In this document: in pieces, positions 23,621 through 35,609 of the stretch
How positions within the stretch are numbered: position 1 is the stretch's first letter
Layout of the letters: each line of letters starts with the position of its first letter
Assembly: GCF_954871325.1 (NCBI RefSeq)
Contig: NC_088778.1
Span: 31,384,730 to 31,448,729 of the forward strand
From: Gordionus sp. m RMFG-2023
Lineage: Eukaryota; Nematomorpha; Gordioida; Chordodea; Parachordodidae
Direction: 5' to 3'
DNA length: 64,000 nt
Program-made: the position numbers and the translations under genes
Notes under the pieces: model-generated
What the model saw: only the letters and a program-made list of their open reading frames with translations
What the model was told of the DNA's origin: nothing
Database searches by the model: none

Positions 23621-25090
23621 AAATATGATGTAAAATGATATGATAAAATAAGGAAGAAAAGGTGAATTTAGCAAAGGTCTGTGGAAAGAAGACTGCCATT
23701 GAAACTTTGATAATTCGCTTTAAGGATAGCTATAGCTAGTCTCTGTTTGACTTGAATGCTAGTATGCCAACGGATGTGAGATACTAAATTCTTGAAGAAG
23801 GATAATACAAGCTTACCAAAGGTCTTTAAGGTAGTGGATATTATTGGTATAAAGATGTGATCTTCTGATATTTCCGAATATTTGGAAATTTTATGTTGTT
23901 CATTTTGCTCAAATAGGTTTGACGTTTGGTTGGATAAAGCTAATAGATCTATACAAGAATAGTTCCAAACTAGAAATTGGTCCCAGGGTGATTCCGTCAG
24001 GCTGTTTTCAATCGTATCTAAAAAGTCTTGGTAGTATAAATATAGCATGTATTTTGAGCGGATTTCGGCTCTTCGTCCTTTACACAATCTGAAATGTAAG
24101 CGGTGTCTTCCATTGCAGTCTATAGGATTACTGCAGCCAGTGCAGAAGAAGGTATTGTACAAATAAGGCGGATTTCTATGCGTGTTAGTTATTGGAGTTG
24201 AAGACTTTTGGTAGGATTGACTTCCAAAAATTCATGCCCATATCCATTTAGTAAAGAAGTGAAGAGATGGGGTCTATTGGGAGCATGCTAGATGATAAGG
24301 TTTCAACGCAGCATGCAACTGGCCTTTGGCACTTTTTCCTTCTATTGTATTCGAGCGATGGGATATCATAAACGCGTGCCTTCCATAGCAGGATAGCATC
24401 ATCTAAGAAAAATTCATTTTGTGAGCTGTGGGACGTGATTGTGGGTTTTGAAAGTTGACTATTCCAAATAAAGACAGTGAGAGCAAAATCGGTGGGAGAT
24501 CTAATCCCTAAACCACCACCTTTGGTGGGTAATGAAGCATGAGTCCAAACTGTTTCATTAAATTTTAGATTCATTTTCGGCTACATCTTTTATTCATTTT
24601 TTATAAATACAGAAAAGGATAGAATAATTTAAAAATAGCCGTTGAGCGGAGAGCATATGGAATGTTAAAGAAGTTTTAAAAGAGGAAGAATAATTTATGC
24701 GAGGGTAAAAAGTCAAGGAGGTAATCAAGCTTAAGAAGGCTATCAAGACTAGAGTAGAGGAAGGCAATAATTGCCGTGAATACGTTTACTGGGGAATTTA
24801 GATGTGTTAGCTCTTCCTTGGAGGTAATTTAGAAATTGTGGGGATTTCGATCGGAAGTGTCTACTTGCACAAATTCGGATTTTCTGGAGTTGAGAATGAG
24901 ATAAATGGGCTTCCCATTTCCTTTATAATATGTATGGTCTTATTGGTTTTCAATTGAGGTTCAATATTGATTCCGTCGTCTATACAGACGTGGAGTAAAA
25001 GTGAGCATTCTGAATTAATGGTTTGAATTATATTATTGATTAGAAGACAAGATAAAAGGAATAATTGAATTTTAGAACTAATTCCTAAAA
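23620..25090 (-). mobile_element. LINE-like RT fragment, catalytic motif to C-terminus (unit 3)
   Basis: It is the sister of 2160-3560. Minus-strand frames at 24574-24248 (LPTKGGGLGIRSPTDFAL, a typical RT thumb phrase) and 24162-23668 (a C-x2-C...C finger, FLVWNYSCIDLLALSN, FIPIISTTLKTFGKL) are better preserved than in unit 1. The YxDD region at about 24971-24986 has lost a base. Dead copy; its 5' part lies beyond two insertions at 28665-29370. Confidence 0.8.
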
Positions 25091-25960
25091 TGAATTACTA
25101 AGATATTAAATTTGTTTTAAACCATATTATTTTTATAATGAGTAATTACGAATGTGAAACCGACGATATAGAGAACTAGAATATTTCTTTCTTTCTTTCT
25201 TTTCTGATTCCAGTTACAATTAGTTTTTTAAAAATTAAGTTATTATGTTTATAAGATATTTTTAGCAGAGAATCTGTAAAACTATATGGCCAATTTAACT
25301 ATTTTAGATGGAAGTTAAATATAATCTTTTTTTTCTTTAGCAAATCTCTCACATTCTTATTTTAAATCGAAGCATAGCATGCATATGTTTTATAATGCTA
25401 AATAAAACTGCGCAATTAATGATTGCAATTATAACATAATTTATGTGATAAGCTTCTGCAATCAATATATTATTCACGATGTCTGTATCACCTCCAATAA
25501 AATAGAATTGGGGACATTTTCCATATAATGATATGATATATACACAACTATTAGAATTTAGAAAAAAAATGGTTAATAAAGTTTAAAAAAACGATAGTAC
25601 TATAAAAATGACTTGTCAAAAATTCTCCAAAATTTCAAGCTTAATCTATAACATTTCCATATTTAAATTAACAAATTTTATGATTTCGAAAATTTTATTC
25701 AAAATCCTATAAAAAAAATAGTTTATAATCATTTTTTTGGAATGTATGAATTTATGGCAAATAGTAGAAATGAACGGAGTAGATAAAAATATATGAAATA
25801 AATTATTTAATAAAAATTTAAAATATAAATGATAATTAGACGTGTACCTTTTAAATACATAAAATAATTACTTTTCTTTAAACATATTTTTTCTTCTTCT
25901 TAATCTATTATGTAATTTACAAATTTTTTTAATATTTTTTTTCAAGTTTATAAAGGACAA
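25090..25960 (+). promoter_or_regulatory. Displaced receptor upstream block, left part
   Basis: It aligns with 3600-4385. The block is cut at about 25960 by the young LINE and resumes at 28510. No gene is present. Confidence 0.5.
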
Positions 25961-28505
25961 TTTTTATTACACATTTATATTAAAATTATTTATAATAGAA
26001 ATAATACAAATCTAGTAATTATATTATTAAAAAAAATATATTATTTATAATTATACATATGTATATTAGTTATAAGAAAAAAAAGCAAAAGAAAAAAGGA
26101 GGGAGGGGGGGGGCACCGAAAGTATTGAAGTTATAACTAATCATCTTGTGGTATGAGGCCGCCTATGCAGCTAATGTAATTAGCCTTGATAGCTATGGCA
26201 AGTCTTTGTCTTAAGAAGAAGCCTTCGCGAGGTTCACCGGTAAGTTTGCGTATATGAGAGCCAAGTTCCTTGAAAAAAGATAAAGCACATTTCCCAAAAG
26301 TTGTAAGGGTTGTGGAAATGATGGGAATGAATATGTGTTCTTGAAATATTTTGGAATATTTGTGACTCCTTTTTCTCAAAAATATTAAGTATTAATTGGA
26401 TGATGCCAGAGGATCAATACACGAGTAATAGCAGACCAAGAATTGACCACTCTTCCAAGGAATTTTAGATATCCCGTCAGCACGTTTCCCATCAAATCTG
26501 AAAAGACCAGAAGGTTCAAGAATGGAAGGAATTTGAGCAGATCTTAACGCTCTAAGGATAATTTAATTGCATAAATTATGTCTAACGAGTTGACCTTTAT
26601 ACGAAGGGAAATGGAGGCTATATCTTCCATTACCCAAAACAGCTGAACTGCATTTTGAACATGTGTGTGGTTGGGTTATTATTAAGTAGTTTAAACGAAT
26701 ACCAATCACATGAGTGAGCTTGTTTTGGTTCAGTTGTAATTGCAAAATAACTGAGGGAATAGCTTCAAGGAACTCATGGCCTGTACCATTAAGCAGTGAG
26801 GAGAATAAAGGACGGTTATATAATTGCATTCTGGAAAGGAGAGATTCAACGCAGCTATAGGCCTATCCCAGTCCTTTTGCTTATTCGTTTCAGGAAGAGT
26901 GTGAACCGCAATAATTAATGCTTTCCACTCGATAATAGTATCATTATAGAAAGGGTCGGGTTTTATCAAATGAGAATTTACTATATTTTTTGTTAAAAGA
27001 CAACTCGATATGAAGGCTGTTAAGGCAAGATCGGGAGGAGATCTGATATCAAGTCCACCCATTTTAGTTGGTAAAGAGGCTTGTGTCCATGCAATTTTTA
27101 AGGTTTAGAATATTTTCGATTAGGACTTTAATCCCATTTTCATAAACACAGAGAGGAATGGGAAATTTAAATGGGAGTAGATCGAAGCGCATATAGGATA
27201 TGAGGAATATTGAAAAAATTCTTCAAGAGGAAAAAGGCTTTATGAGAGGGGAGAAGGGAAAATAAGCCAACTGAAAAAGTGTTTTAAGTGTGGACTGTGG
27301 GAAGAAAGATATTGCTGTGTTTCCCCCAACTGGGGCACCTAAATGATATAGTTCATCCAGGGTGGTCCGTTTATAGTTGTTTGAATTTAGTTCGATTAAA
27401 TTGATAGGGATGAATTAGGATTTCTCAGTGTTAATAAAGAGTCCAATAGCAGACCCAGCTTCTTGATCAAATTCACTGCTTTATTGACCTTATCATTGGA
27501 ATCACCAAGGATACCATCATCGATATACCAGGCATGTAATCATAATGAGCACGTCATGTTAATGGATTTTATAATGTCATTAATACCTAAAAAAAAGTGG
27601 AGGGAATTTTATAAGAATCAAATTGCAGGAATGAAAAAATTTTGTGTAACCAGGGAAAAGAGTAGAAGAGGAACTCAGGAAGGAATTCCGGAAAAGTGTA
27701 TTGTAGGAATTGGAGAGTCTATTTTGACCAAAAATTCATTGAAGGGTAGATTTTCTAAATGTAATCTAGTCATACGTATAACCACAGCCATCAGGGATCC
27801 CAACACCAAGTTGGAAGGGGCTTAGGAGACGTAAAACATCATCCATTATTCTAGAAGATGACAACTAAGCGATGAAAGGTAGAACCGATAGCAATTGGTC
27901 TGATATCATTGGGCCTTTGAAGTGCAATTAGTTTTGCACCGAAGAGGATTAGAGAAACAAAGCTTGGTACATCACCTTTTAAAATTTTATTGCAAAGGCT
28001 TTTATTTTTTTATAAGGAGTTTGTGAGCATGATGAGGGAGAAGTTATGTTCTGGAGAAAAATATAGGCGGTGCCATCAAGACCATTGGCAGAATCACAAT
28101 GATAGGAAAGGATAGCTTTCATCACTTCTTCAGAAGTAAATAGAGAAGCGCATATTGAGTTAGGTTGAGAGGATATTGGGATAATGTTTGTTATGGGGTG
28201 TTATCGACAGAGCTTTCTATAAGTGGCCATGGAAGGCTCAGCAAGTGAGTCATATGTGGACGCCAATCTGAGTGAACCTTTTATATTGAAATTGTCAATT
28301 TTCTTGCAAATAAGTTCGACCTTCATCTCAATTTGTGAGTGTTTTCTTTTATTTATGAACAGGGGGCAACAATCAATATAGCATCCTTGATTTGCTGGGT
28401 AAAGGATTTATGTGAGGTTTTGTCAGGCACCCTGAAGGTATTATATCCATAGAAAAGGAATTTTAGCCATTCATTCTCATTGCTAAGTTTAGCAAATAGG
28501 AAGAA
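25960..28505 (-). mobile_element. 5'-truncated LINE, the most complete RT copy
   Basis: Unit 1 has the uninterrupted target (around 4386-4394), so both borders are visible. An aatat word flanks both sides and a short A-run marks the 3' end near 25950. The minus strand carries, in order, RT fingers and palm (about 28480-27600), WYIDDG at 27513-27530, LPTKMGGLDIRSP near 27075, a cysteine-rich stretch near 26650, and a C-terminus LTTFGKCALSFFKEL...IPQDD ending at 26137. Several stops and frame shifts break it. The order RT, C/H finger and RPD/WD domain recalls LINEs with a C-terminal endonuclease, but the clade is uncertain. No N-terminal endonuclease is present. Confidence 0.8.
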
Positions 28506-28509
28506 TAGA

Positions 28510-28661
28510 AAATATCTAAAAAATAAAAATTAATTAATTTACTTACGCAAAATATAGTGATATAACTGGATTTAATTTCTGAAAAGTGGCCAAAAAATAA
28601 AATCTTTTAAACTCTAAGACATATAAATACCTATATTTCCATTCGGAGAAAGAAAAACATG
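28510..28661 (+). promoter_or_regulatory. Displaced receptor promoter, right part
   Basis: It has the shared word aatttacttacgcaaaatat, atataaatac at 28621-28630 and an ATG at 28659-28661, all matching 4394-4612. It leads into an antisense RT fragment rather than a receptor. Confidence 0.55.
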
Positions 28662-28664
28662 AAG

Positions 28665-29370
28665 ATATTTTACCAACTTAGACTCGAAAAGTAGAACCTA
28701 TTGCAATTGGCTGAATATCATAATTGGGTTTTGGAAGCGTAATTAGTCTAGCACCAAAAGGGAATTGGCCGAAGCTGGTTACTTCACCTCTTAAAATTTT
28801 ATTACAAAGGTTAATAGTTATTTTTAGTAAGATGAAGAATTTTTCAGAATATTGAAGGAGAAGTGATGTATTGGGGGAATACGGATACCATCAAGACCAA
28901 AATAAAATCGAAGAGTACTTGATATAAATAATGTGAGAAAGTTCGGTAATGAGTTATGAGTGGATACCAATCTAAGAGCACCTTATGTTAAGATTTGGCT
29001 AATAACTCAATCGATAAAGATTATACTAATAAGGGGTATCCTTTATTGGATCAAAGGATCATTGGGTCAGCACAAACTCGAAAAGACCAAATAAAGTCCT
29101 AGTGATAGGACTGGTGCAGCCATTTATAGATGCCATCAAGTGTTTCTTCTTAAGAATAATGGGTAATTATGGATGCGGCATCCTTAATTTTCTGAGTTAA
29201 TTATGGGAAGTTTAGTCGGGCACCCTGAAGGTGCTATATGAATCGAAAAGAAATTTAAGCCAATCATTAAATTTTCTTAATAGGGGAGATATACAATCAG
29301 GGAAATATTTAGCAACTAGAAAATTTTTAACCGTTGGGGTTTCTTAAAATAATATTTGCGTTTTTTTAAC
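28665..29370 (-). mobile_element. LINE-like RT fragment, 5' part (unit 3)
   Basis: It aligns with 4613-5335 and with 27840-28490 of the younger copy. It is the upstream part of the reverse-transcriptase frame on the minus strand, broken. It is the companion of 23620-25090. Confidence 0.65.
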
Positions 29371-30278
29371 TAGCCTAACTAAAAAATGGACTAATAAAGA
29401 ATAAAATTAACTGACATCTAATTTAGTTTATTTTATGGAAACATAACACGGATAAAAGTTAAACTCATTTTTATGAAATAACCGATTAATATATAGAATT
29501 TTACGGAAGAGATAATATATCGCTAATATTTTAGTTAGGGAAAAAAACAGAGGATTCGATTTGTGACAGGTTCAGTTTCGAAAAAATAGAAGATTTAATA
29601 GTATCAAGTTATAATTTTCTTTCTTGGATTATTCAAGAAGCATACGAAAAATTTTTAGAAAATTTTTATGATATTATTCAAAAAAAAATAATGTAAAACT
29701 TTATATAAGCAGAGTAGAGGGGAGGATTATCATTTACTTAATTTAATTATTTTTTTGCATACCCTTTTCACATTTTGTGGCTTCTTTTCCCTCTAATATT
29801 CGTTATTTTTACTTATCCTACTTATCCTAATATTTGAAAAATAACAAAACAACAAATTAATTTACCCACGCAATATTTATAATTAAGATTGCGAATCAAT
29901 TACATGCCAGGAATAAATATAATGAAGGTCATCATTTATTAATCAAATTGGTTTATTTTTAAAAAGAAATAAATTATATATTTATTTTTCTTTTTTCTAG
30001 CTAAATTACATTACCAAGATGTTTTACGGATTTTTTTCTAAAAGAAAATCAAAAAAAAAAATTTCCCATCTCTTTTGGTCTATTTATATTTACAATATAA
30101 AATGTTTTTAAAAAAATATTAAAAAATGTTTATATAACATAAATGAATAATTATATTTAAGAAATATATTACTAAATTATAAAGCGAATCAAAAAATAAT
30201 TCTCAATTATATCACCAAGAAATGTTTCTAATAAACCAATAATCGCTTTATTAACACCAAACTCAAATATAGGAGGTG

Positions 30279-32264
30279 ATGGAATATGACAATCCAATAG
30301 ACTTAGTCCATCACTATTTCGTGTACAGGAGTCAAATTCTTATAAATGCAAATTGCAAGGTCATGCCACTATTAGCCATATTTGGAATTTTAATCAACAC
30401 GATTGTCATAGTTTACCTGATAAAGTTGATTCGATTGCATCCTCTAGAATATCAGGTTCGAAATCTCGAATATGTCACTACGCTCATAAAAAATTGGTTG
30501 AGATTTCAGTCAGGAAAAATAGTTGGGGCATTAAATAGGCTAACAAAAATATGCAAGTCAAAATACTTTAGCCCATTAAACTTGCTCGTAAAAGTCAAAC
30601 AAACGCCTAGGAATTATATAGAAACTATGGTAGGTGATCAGATTGCTTCCATCTCCGCCAAAAATATGAACATTTTTGACTGTTATAACAATGATATTAG
30701 GAAGCAAATTTACAAAAGAAATTGTTTAAATTTCATACCGCACAATTTGCCAAAAGAATCATTATCAAAAATATATAATGATGACAAGAAAGAATCTTCA
30801 TCTTATATCATTTTACTCACATTTTGCGCGATTAATTTGGTGATGGCTAGTCTTATGTTAATGCGTGCCTCGGTAGAATGCATGGCTAATAAGCCCTTTG
30901 AACATGTTAGGGAAACCCTAAGTGCCCATGAAAAGAGTAAGGATAATATTACCTTTTTAATTCAGAATAACAAGATGAAGTTTAGGCATATTTACGATAA
31001 TCTTAAATTTTTCACTACTCCGCCTACCTTCGCTTCAACCAAAATTATCATTCGCCTAACAAAAGGTACTATTAAAAAATATAAGCACAAGTTAATAGAG
31101 CAGACCTTTGGTATAAAAGAGAATAATAGTCTAAACAAAGTCAAAGAGAGGGAAAACGTTGTTTTTAGACCTATGCATATTGGTTTTGATGAAGATCGTG
31201 ATATTTCTGCTAATTCAAAGATTCTTAATTCAGAGATAGAGGCCTTCATAGAGTTTATCATTAAGAACTTAAGCTATTCCAAGGCTTTTAAACTATATCT
31301 ATCATATGGATGGAACTTTTACATGGCTAAACTTCAATTGCCTCTAGCATTACTTCTTGTAAATTTCAATTTTTTCATAACCGTCTTATACACAATCAAT
31401 AGGTTTATTTGCACCACCTACGAATTCGAATACCATTATTGGTGTAACGTGAACAAAACTTTGCTCTCGATAATGGTTTGCTTCCTATTATCCTTTCTTT
31501 TATATTTACCCACCACCTTCAATTACAAAGTTGTGGTAATCAAGCTTTCATCATATTTTCTATTTAGAGATTACCCATTTGATCAAATTACTATTTACCA
31601 TCTTTTAAATAATGATAAATTCCCCGTAATTACTTATTACTCCTTTGAAAAAAGAAACCTAGGCTTTGGATCTTCTCGCACATCAAATAAAACATGGTTG
31701 ATTTATGAGATGAGTCGTGAATTAATATGTAAGTTTATCGTATTAGGTATAATGGGCTATCTTATTCATTCCATAAATAACGAGATGGCAAGCAAACTAT
31801 TGGTGTTCGACAAGAAGCACTGGATTTCTTTAATTAAGTTGACCCCTAACATTAAAGTAGAGGGAACCATTGATGATTTAAACGGGATAAATAGTGGTAA
31901 CCAAAATGAAAATGACGGTAAAACCAGAGATACTAAATGGTCTAAGGTAATGGCTAACCACGATTCGGTGAAGGATATTGTACACGATAAAACCTCACCG
32001 GAAATACTAAATTTTGATAACTTGTCAAGTCGGAATAGTTACAACTGGAACAGGAAATTTTTTCTAACGTTACTCAGAGTTTTTTGGGCGGGAGCTTTAA
32101 TATTCAATATACCAGTTTCTTTATTGCAAATAACGAGCAAATTTTGGCATAACAAAGTTAGCAATCAATATGTTGATATAGTAATTTTAATTCTCCATAT
32201 CGTGAATCTATTATCCATTACTTTGACCTTTCCCGTAACTTTAGTTATAATGATCTTTTCTTAA
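30279..32264 (+). CDS. Divergent 7TM-like membrane protein, gene B (661 aa)
   Basis: An intronless open frame starting MEYDNPIDLV. The start is the ATG at 30279: the upstream ATG used by gene A is ATA here, and an extra base (ggaatatgac) shifts that frame. Predicted spans: TM1 28-50 (GILINTIVIVYLI), TM2 176-197 (SYIILLTFCAINLVMASLM), TM3 353-378 ending INRF, TM4 394-415, TM5 482-500, TM6 595-617 with FNIP, TM7 633-659 ending LTFPVTLVIMIFS. The TM1-TM2 loop (~125 residues) and TM2-TM3 loop (~155) are far longer than in known rhodopsin-type receptors. The TM3 disulphide cysteine is absent and NPxxY is replaced by an FP word. It is roughly four-fifths identical to gene A by eye. Signalling receptor is the best guess; another multi-pass family is possible. 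Confidence 0.78.
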   Translation: MEYDNPIDLVHHYFVYRSQILINANCKVMPLLAIFGILINTIVIVYLIKLIRLHPLEYQVRNLEYVTTLIKNWLRFQSGKIVGALNRLTKICKSKYFSPLNLLVKVKQTPRNYIETMVGDQIASISAKNMNIFDCYNNDIRKQIYKRNCLNFIPHNLPKESLSKIYNDDKKESSSYIILLTFCAINLVMASLMLMRASVECMANKPFEHVRETLSAHEKSKDNITFLIQNNKMKFRHIYDNLKFFTTPPTFASTKIIIRLTKGTIKKYKHKLIEQTFGIKENNSLNKVKERENVVFRPMHIGFDEDRDISANSKILNSEIEAFIEFIIKNLSYSKAFKLYLSYGWNFYMAKLQLPLALLLVNFNFFITVLYTINRFICTTYEFEYHYWCNVNKTLLSIMVCFLLSFLLYLPTTFNYKVVVIKLSSYFLFRDYPFDQITIYHLLNNDKFPVITYYSFEKRNLGFGSSRTSNKTWLIYEMSRELICKFIVLGIMGYLIHSINNEMASKLLVFDKKHWISLIKLTPNIKVEGTIDDLNGINSGNQNENDGKTRDTKWSKVMANHDSVKDIVHDKTSPEILNFDNLSSRNSYNWNRKFFLTLLRVFWAGALIFNIPVSLLQITSKFWHNKVSNQYVDIVILILHIVNLLSITLTFPVTLVIMIFS

Positions 32265-33575
32265 TACACTTCAATATAAAAAAAACAAAAATAATTTTTA
32301 ATTCTAAATCTATCAAAAACTTAGGACGGATAATTTTTCGTTTTGTAAAATAAATAATCAAAATGTCAGAGATAAACAGTGATGTTTAATTATTTATGCT
32401 TTAAAAAATTACATTACCATTTATGATATCGAACTTATTAAATAAAGGGTATATATAGATTGTTATATAAAATAATATAAAATATATGTTATTTCTCATA
32501 ATCTGTTATTCCCCTTCTTCGTTACTTACGAATTCACTAATAAACTTCTAAAAACAAAAAAAATAAAGGCTTAATAAAATTTTAGAGTAGTGTTGAAAGT
32601 TAAAGTAAAGTCCATACTTTTTTTGTTTGAGGAAAGGCAACAAGGCAAAACCTTTTTTAAATTTTATAAATAATTTAAGTTGAGTTTTAAATTCAGCTCT
32701 ACCACCTAAAAATTTGGTTTAGAGTTAACCGGTGCCATAAACAGGTAAGGCAAATAAAGGATTATTTTAAATTTTATTTCAACATTTTTTATTGGTGATA
32801 TGGAAGAATACAACACTGATACCGAATCATTAGGTCGACTTATTACTAAATAGCTGCCTATTATGTATAGACTAAATATCCAAAAAAAACATAACCAAAA
32901 AATAGAATAAAATAACAATACATCCAAATATTTAAAACAGACCAAAATAGGGCATCCTAGCTTAAAAGCTTTTATGCCTATACTAAAAAGCAATTAAGTA
33001 TCCAAATAAAATCGAACCAGGATACAGCGTAAAGGATTGGTTTATGGAGAAATATGCATTTTACAAAAGAAAAAAGTGAACATATAAGATATAATACTCA
33101 GCCAACTACTTAGGCTTATTTGAAAATGAAAAAAATTGCTTAAAAATGATGTGCATGCTAATTTGCTGCCATGGACAATAATAATAATCTTTAGTGGTGT
33201 TTAGTCCTTATATTCAAAAACTCTTAAAAATAAATTTGCAACAGCGATTCTTATATTTGTAACTTTTTTTAAAAAAAGATATATTATATCATAAAAGGTT
33301 TAGAAGGTATTTTGCATTTACTTAGTAGTTTATAAGAGAATAGTTAATTATCTTTTATAAGTTTCATAAAAAAAATTCTGTTTAAATGATAAAGTTACTT
33401 TTTGGAAAAAGTTATCTTCCCTGCTCCAACATACATTATAGAATAAGAATCTACCGACACACTTCTTTAAATTTAAAAATTTTTGTTTATTAAATTTAAT
33501 AAAATAACATAATATATAAAACTATATTAAAATAAAAGGGTGTTGTAAATTTAACTTTATTACAAAAAAAACTTG
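32265..33575. other. 3' flank of gene B
   Basis: To about 32870 it matches the gene A flank; beyond that it is AT-rich and unmatched. There is no coding signal in conserved frames. Confidence 0.5.
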
Positions 33576-33605
33576 ACGCTTTCGATTAGCGTTTGTGACT
33601 TCGTC

Positions 33606-35290
33606 CGTTGGCGTAAGCAGCGGGTAGGGCAGGGGGACAAACCCTTCCCCTTCCCAAAGCCAAAAAATGCAGATGCCGGATATATTTTTCAAAAATTATT
33701 GTTTATATTAATTTATATTTGTTAATATTTATTCGTATCTCATTAAATATATATTTAATTACATTTATTATCACATTCATAAGTTATTTTATCAATTAAT
33801 TTCGATTTCAAGTTTTCCGGCGTAATATTTACTTATTATTTTTAAATTTTTAGTGGCGTAATATTTATCTACCATTTTCAAATTTCTAATCAATTATAAT
33901 TATTTCTGAAACTTCTGGTCCAAAGGGAAAAAGAAATTGCAACCTTGTCCAACGAGATAGTCTCTGCCATCAAGCAGTAACAGCTTTTAAGGTAGAAGAG
34001 CCAATTATTTGCTATTACTGAGATATCACAATGGCCTGAAAGAAATTATTCCTCAGAAACAAGAAAATTATTGGATTCAATGCTTATTTCTCATTAGGTA
34101 TTATTTAATTATACAACTATTTTAATTACTACTTTTCAAAAACATGACATTGACTTGATTAAGAAGATGAGAATAGCGGAGAGCATTTTATCAGTCAAGG
34201 AAATTAGGACTAATGTTGATGAAGAATTTAATATTTTATTGTTGAGTCAAAAGCAGAGATATACTGTTTAATATTAGTCTCCCTCGACTTGTAGCAAGGC
34301 AAGCTCATCGTTAAAACATTAATATAGGATCAGTAGAAGAGTATATCTTAGATACACATACAATTATAACTCATATAAACGAATTTTTAATTCATCATGC
34401 AGCACTTACTAATCTGCAAATATTACATCCACAAAAGTCTTCCCAAAATGATAGATTTTTATTATGAAGATGTTATCTTATGATGTCTTACTAGCCGAAT
34501 AACTATGTTTATAAGATTAACTATGGTTGATATAGTCAAAAAATGCTATGGATGCTCTGCATTATTTCAAACACATTTTAGATTAAATTCTTAATGTATT
34601 AAAAGGGTTTATAAACTCTTCCCATTAATATAATAATGAGAGAACATTCTCTTTTTTAAGAAGAATAACAGAGGCCTGCAGAAATACCATTTACAGGGCA
34701 AAGCCCGGATTTTTAAAAAATAAATTATATTTATTTTTGATTTTTATAGCTAATAATAACGATTTCAAATATAGGCTGTTTTAAAAAATACAGCCCGGGC
34801 TGGGTGTTTTTTTAAAAAATTTAGATCCCGGCTATATTTAAAAAAAATTAAAATACTGTTCGGCCCGGGCAGGCCTGCAGATTTCTGAAAAACATACCAA
34901 GGAAGTAGAACATCTGAAAGTGAAAGGTTTGGATCTTTTGAATATTCATAGGCATTTGACGACAAGCAAGGATGAGATAATTAAAAAATTAGCTCAATCC
35001 CAACGAAGATTGGATTTTACATTGTAAATATATAACATAAAAAATACAATTATTCCTAAGAAACCTTTTGTGTAAAGGCTCAAATAATTCATATATCTAT
35101 TTTGGGTCATTAAAGTGATTCTTTACATATAATTTTTTTATAATTTACATTAATTTAAAATTGTGTATTAGGAATAGTTATTAGTCCTAATAAATTTATG
35201 CTTTATATTTTTATAAACAATAATATTTCTTAAAAAAAATTTATTATCCCCCCCCCCCCCCCCCAGACCAAATTCTTGCGTACGCACCTG
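33606..35290 (+). mobile_element. hAT element of the ZMYM1-like transposase group (1685 bp)
   Basis: The ends cgttggcgtaagcag and cttgcgtacgcacctg form imperfect inverted repeats, with a perfect 8-bp target duplication acttcgtc at 33598-33605 and 35291-35298. Plus-strand frames read PRLVARQAHR, GSVEEYILDTHTIITHINEF and, at the end, EVEHLKVKGLDLLNIHRHL, then LAQSQRRLDFTL and a stop. This is the C-terminal half of a transposase of the 52-kDa-repressor/ZMYM1-like group. Stops, frame shifts and a nested MITE (34669-34887) break it, so it is inactive. Confidence 0.88.
34669..34887. mobile_element. MITE nested in the hAT transposase
   Basis: The left end cagaggcctgcag and right end (inverted) cagaaatctgcag match at 10 of 13 positions. 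Internal GC-rich words (gggctggg, cccggg) alternate with A/T runs. It interrupts the transposase exactly between FSFLRRI and the EVEHLKV segment. A relative is at 53735-53893. A target duplication is not clear (aagaataa versus aaaaacat). Confidence 0.65.
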
Positions 35291-35609
35291 ACTTCGTCGG
35301 TTTAGTGCATGCATCACAATAGTTCTGAGTTCGAATTCAGCAAGGATGTTTCTTTTCTAAAGCTGGTTCCGTACTTGGAGGGGGTCTGGGGTAGTGATAT
35401 GAATTTGATCCTCGACTACCTTATTCCTTTGATATACACTTAAAAAATAAATGGATCATATCGCATTTTAATAAATTTCGGTCGTTGTTTAGCAAGTGAA
35501 CTAACGTCATATATCATTACCCCAAAATAAAATGTATATATTTAAACAATTTATAACAAGAACAAAAATAAAAACAGGAAATTAAGACGGTTATCTGGGT
35601 TAATTTAAA

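Larger units (their letters stand above)
14590..29379 (+). repeat. Segmental duplication unit 3 (contains the hAT-split pseudogene)
   Basis: It opens with the same words as the other units (ataaagaatagaatt, tttcatggaaacataac). It carries the receptor pseudogene, its 3' flank, a second receptor relic, the shared blocks and RT fragments. It was later enlarged by a 1.2-kb hAT-like element (20098-21310) and a 2.5-kb LINE (25960-28505). Confidence 0.8.
33576..35420 (+). mobile_element. tRNA-derived SINE copy 2, interrupted by a hAT element
   Basis: The pieces 33576-33605 and 35291-35420 join at the 8-bp duplication acttcgtc. The right piece has an A-box-like GGTTTAGTGCATGC, a B-box GAGTTCGAATTC, then a T-rich run and AAGCTGGTTCC, like the other SINE copies. 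The SINE was in place before the hAT element. Confidence 0.5.

Noticed and set aside
27463-27825. 120-codon plus-strand open frame
   Set aside because: It lies antisense to the RT catalytic region (WYIDDG at 27513-27530 on the minus strand) and has no conserved counterpart in sister copies; a shadow frame.
30276-30278. GTG three bases before the ATG as the start of gene B
   Set aside because: Nuclear eukaryotic genes rarely start at GTG and an ATG follows immediately at 30279.
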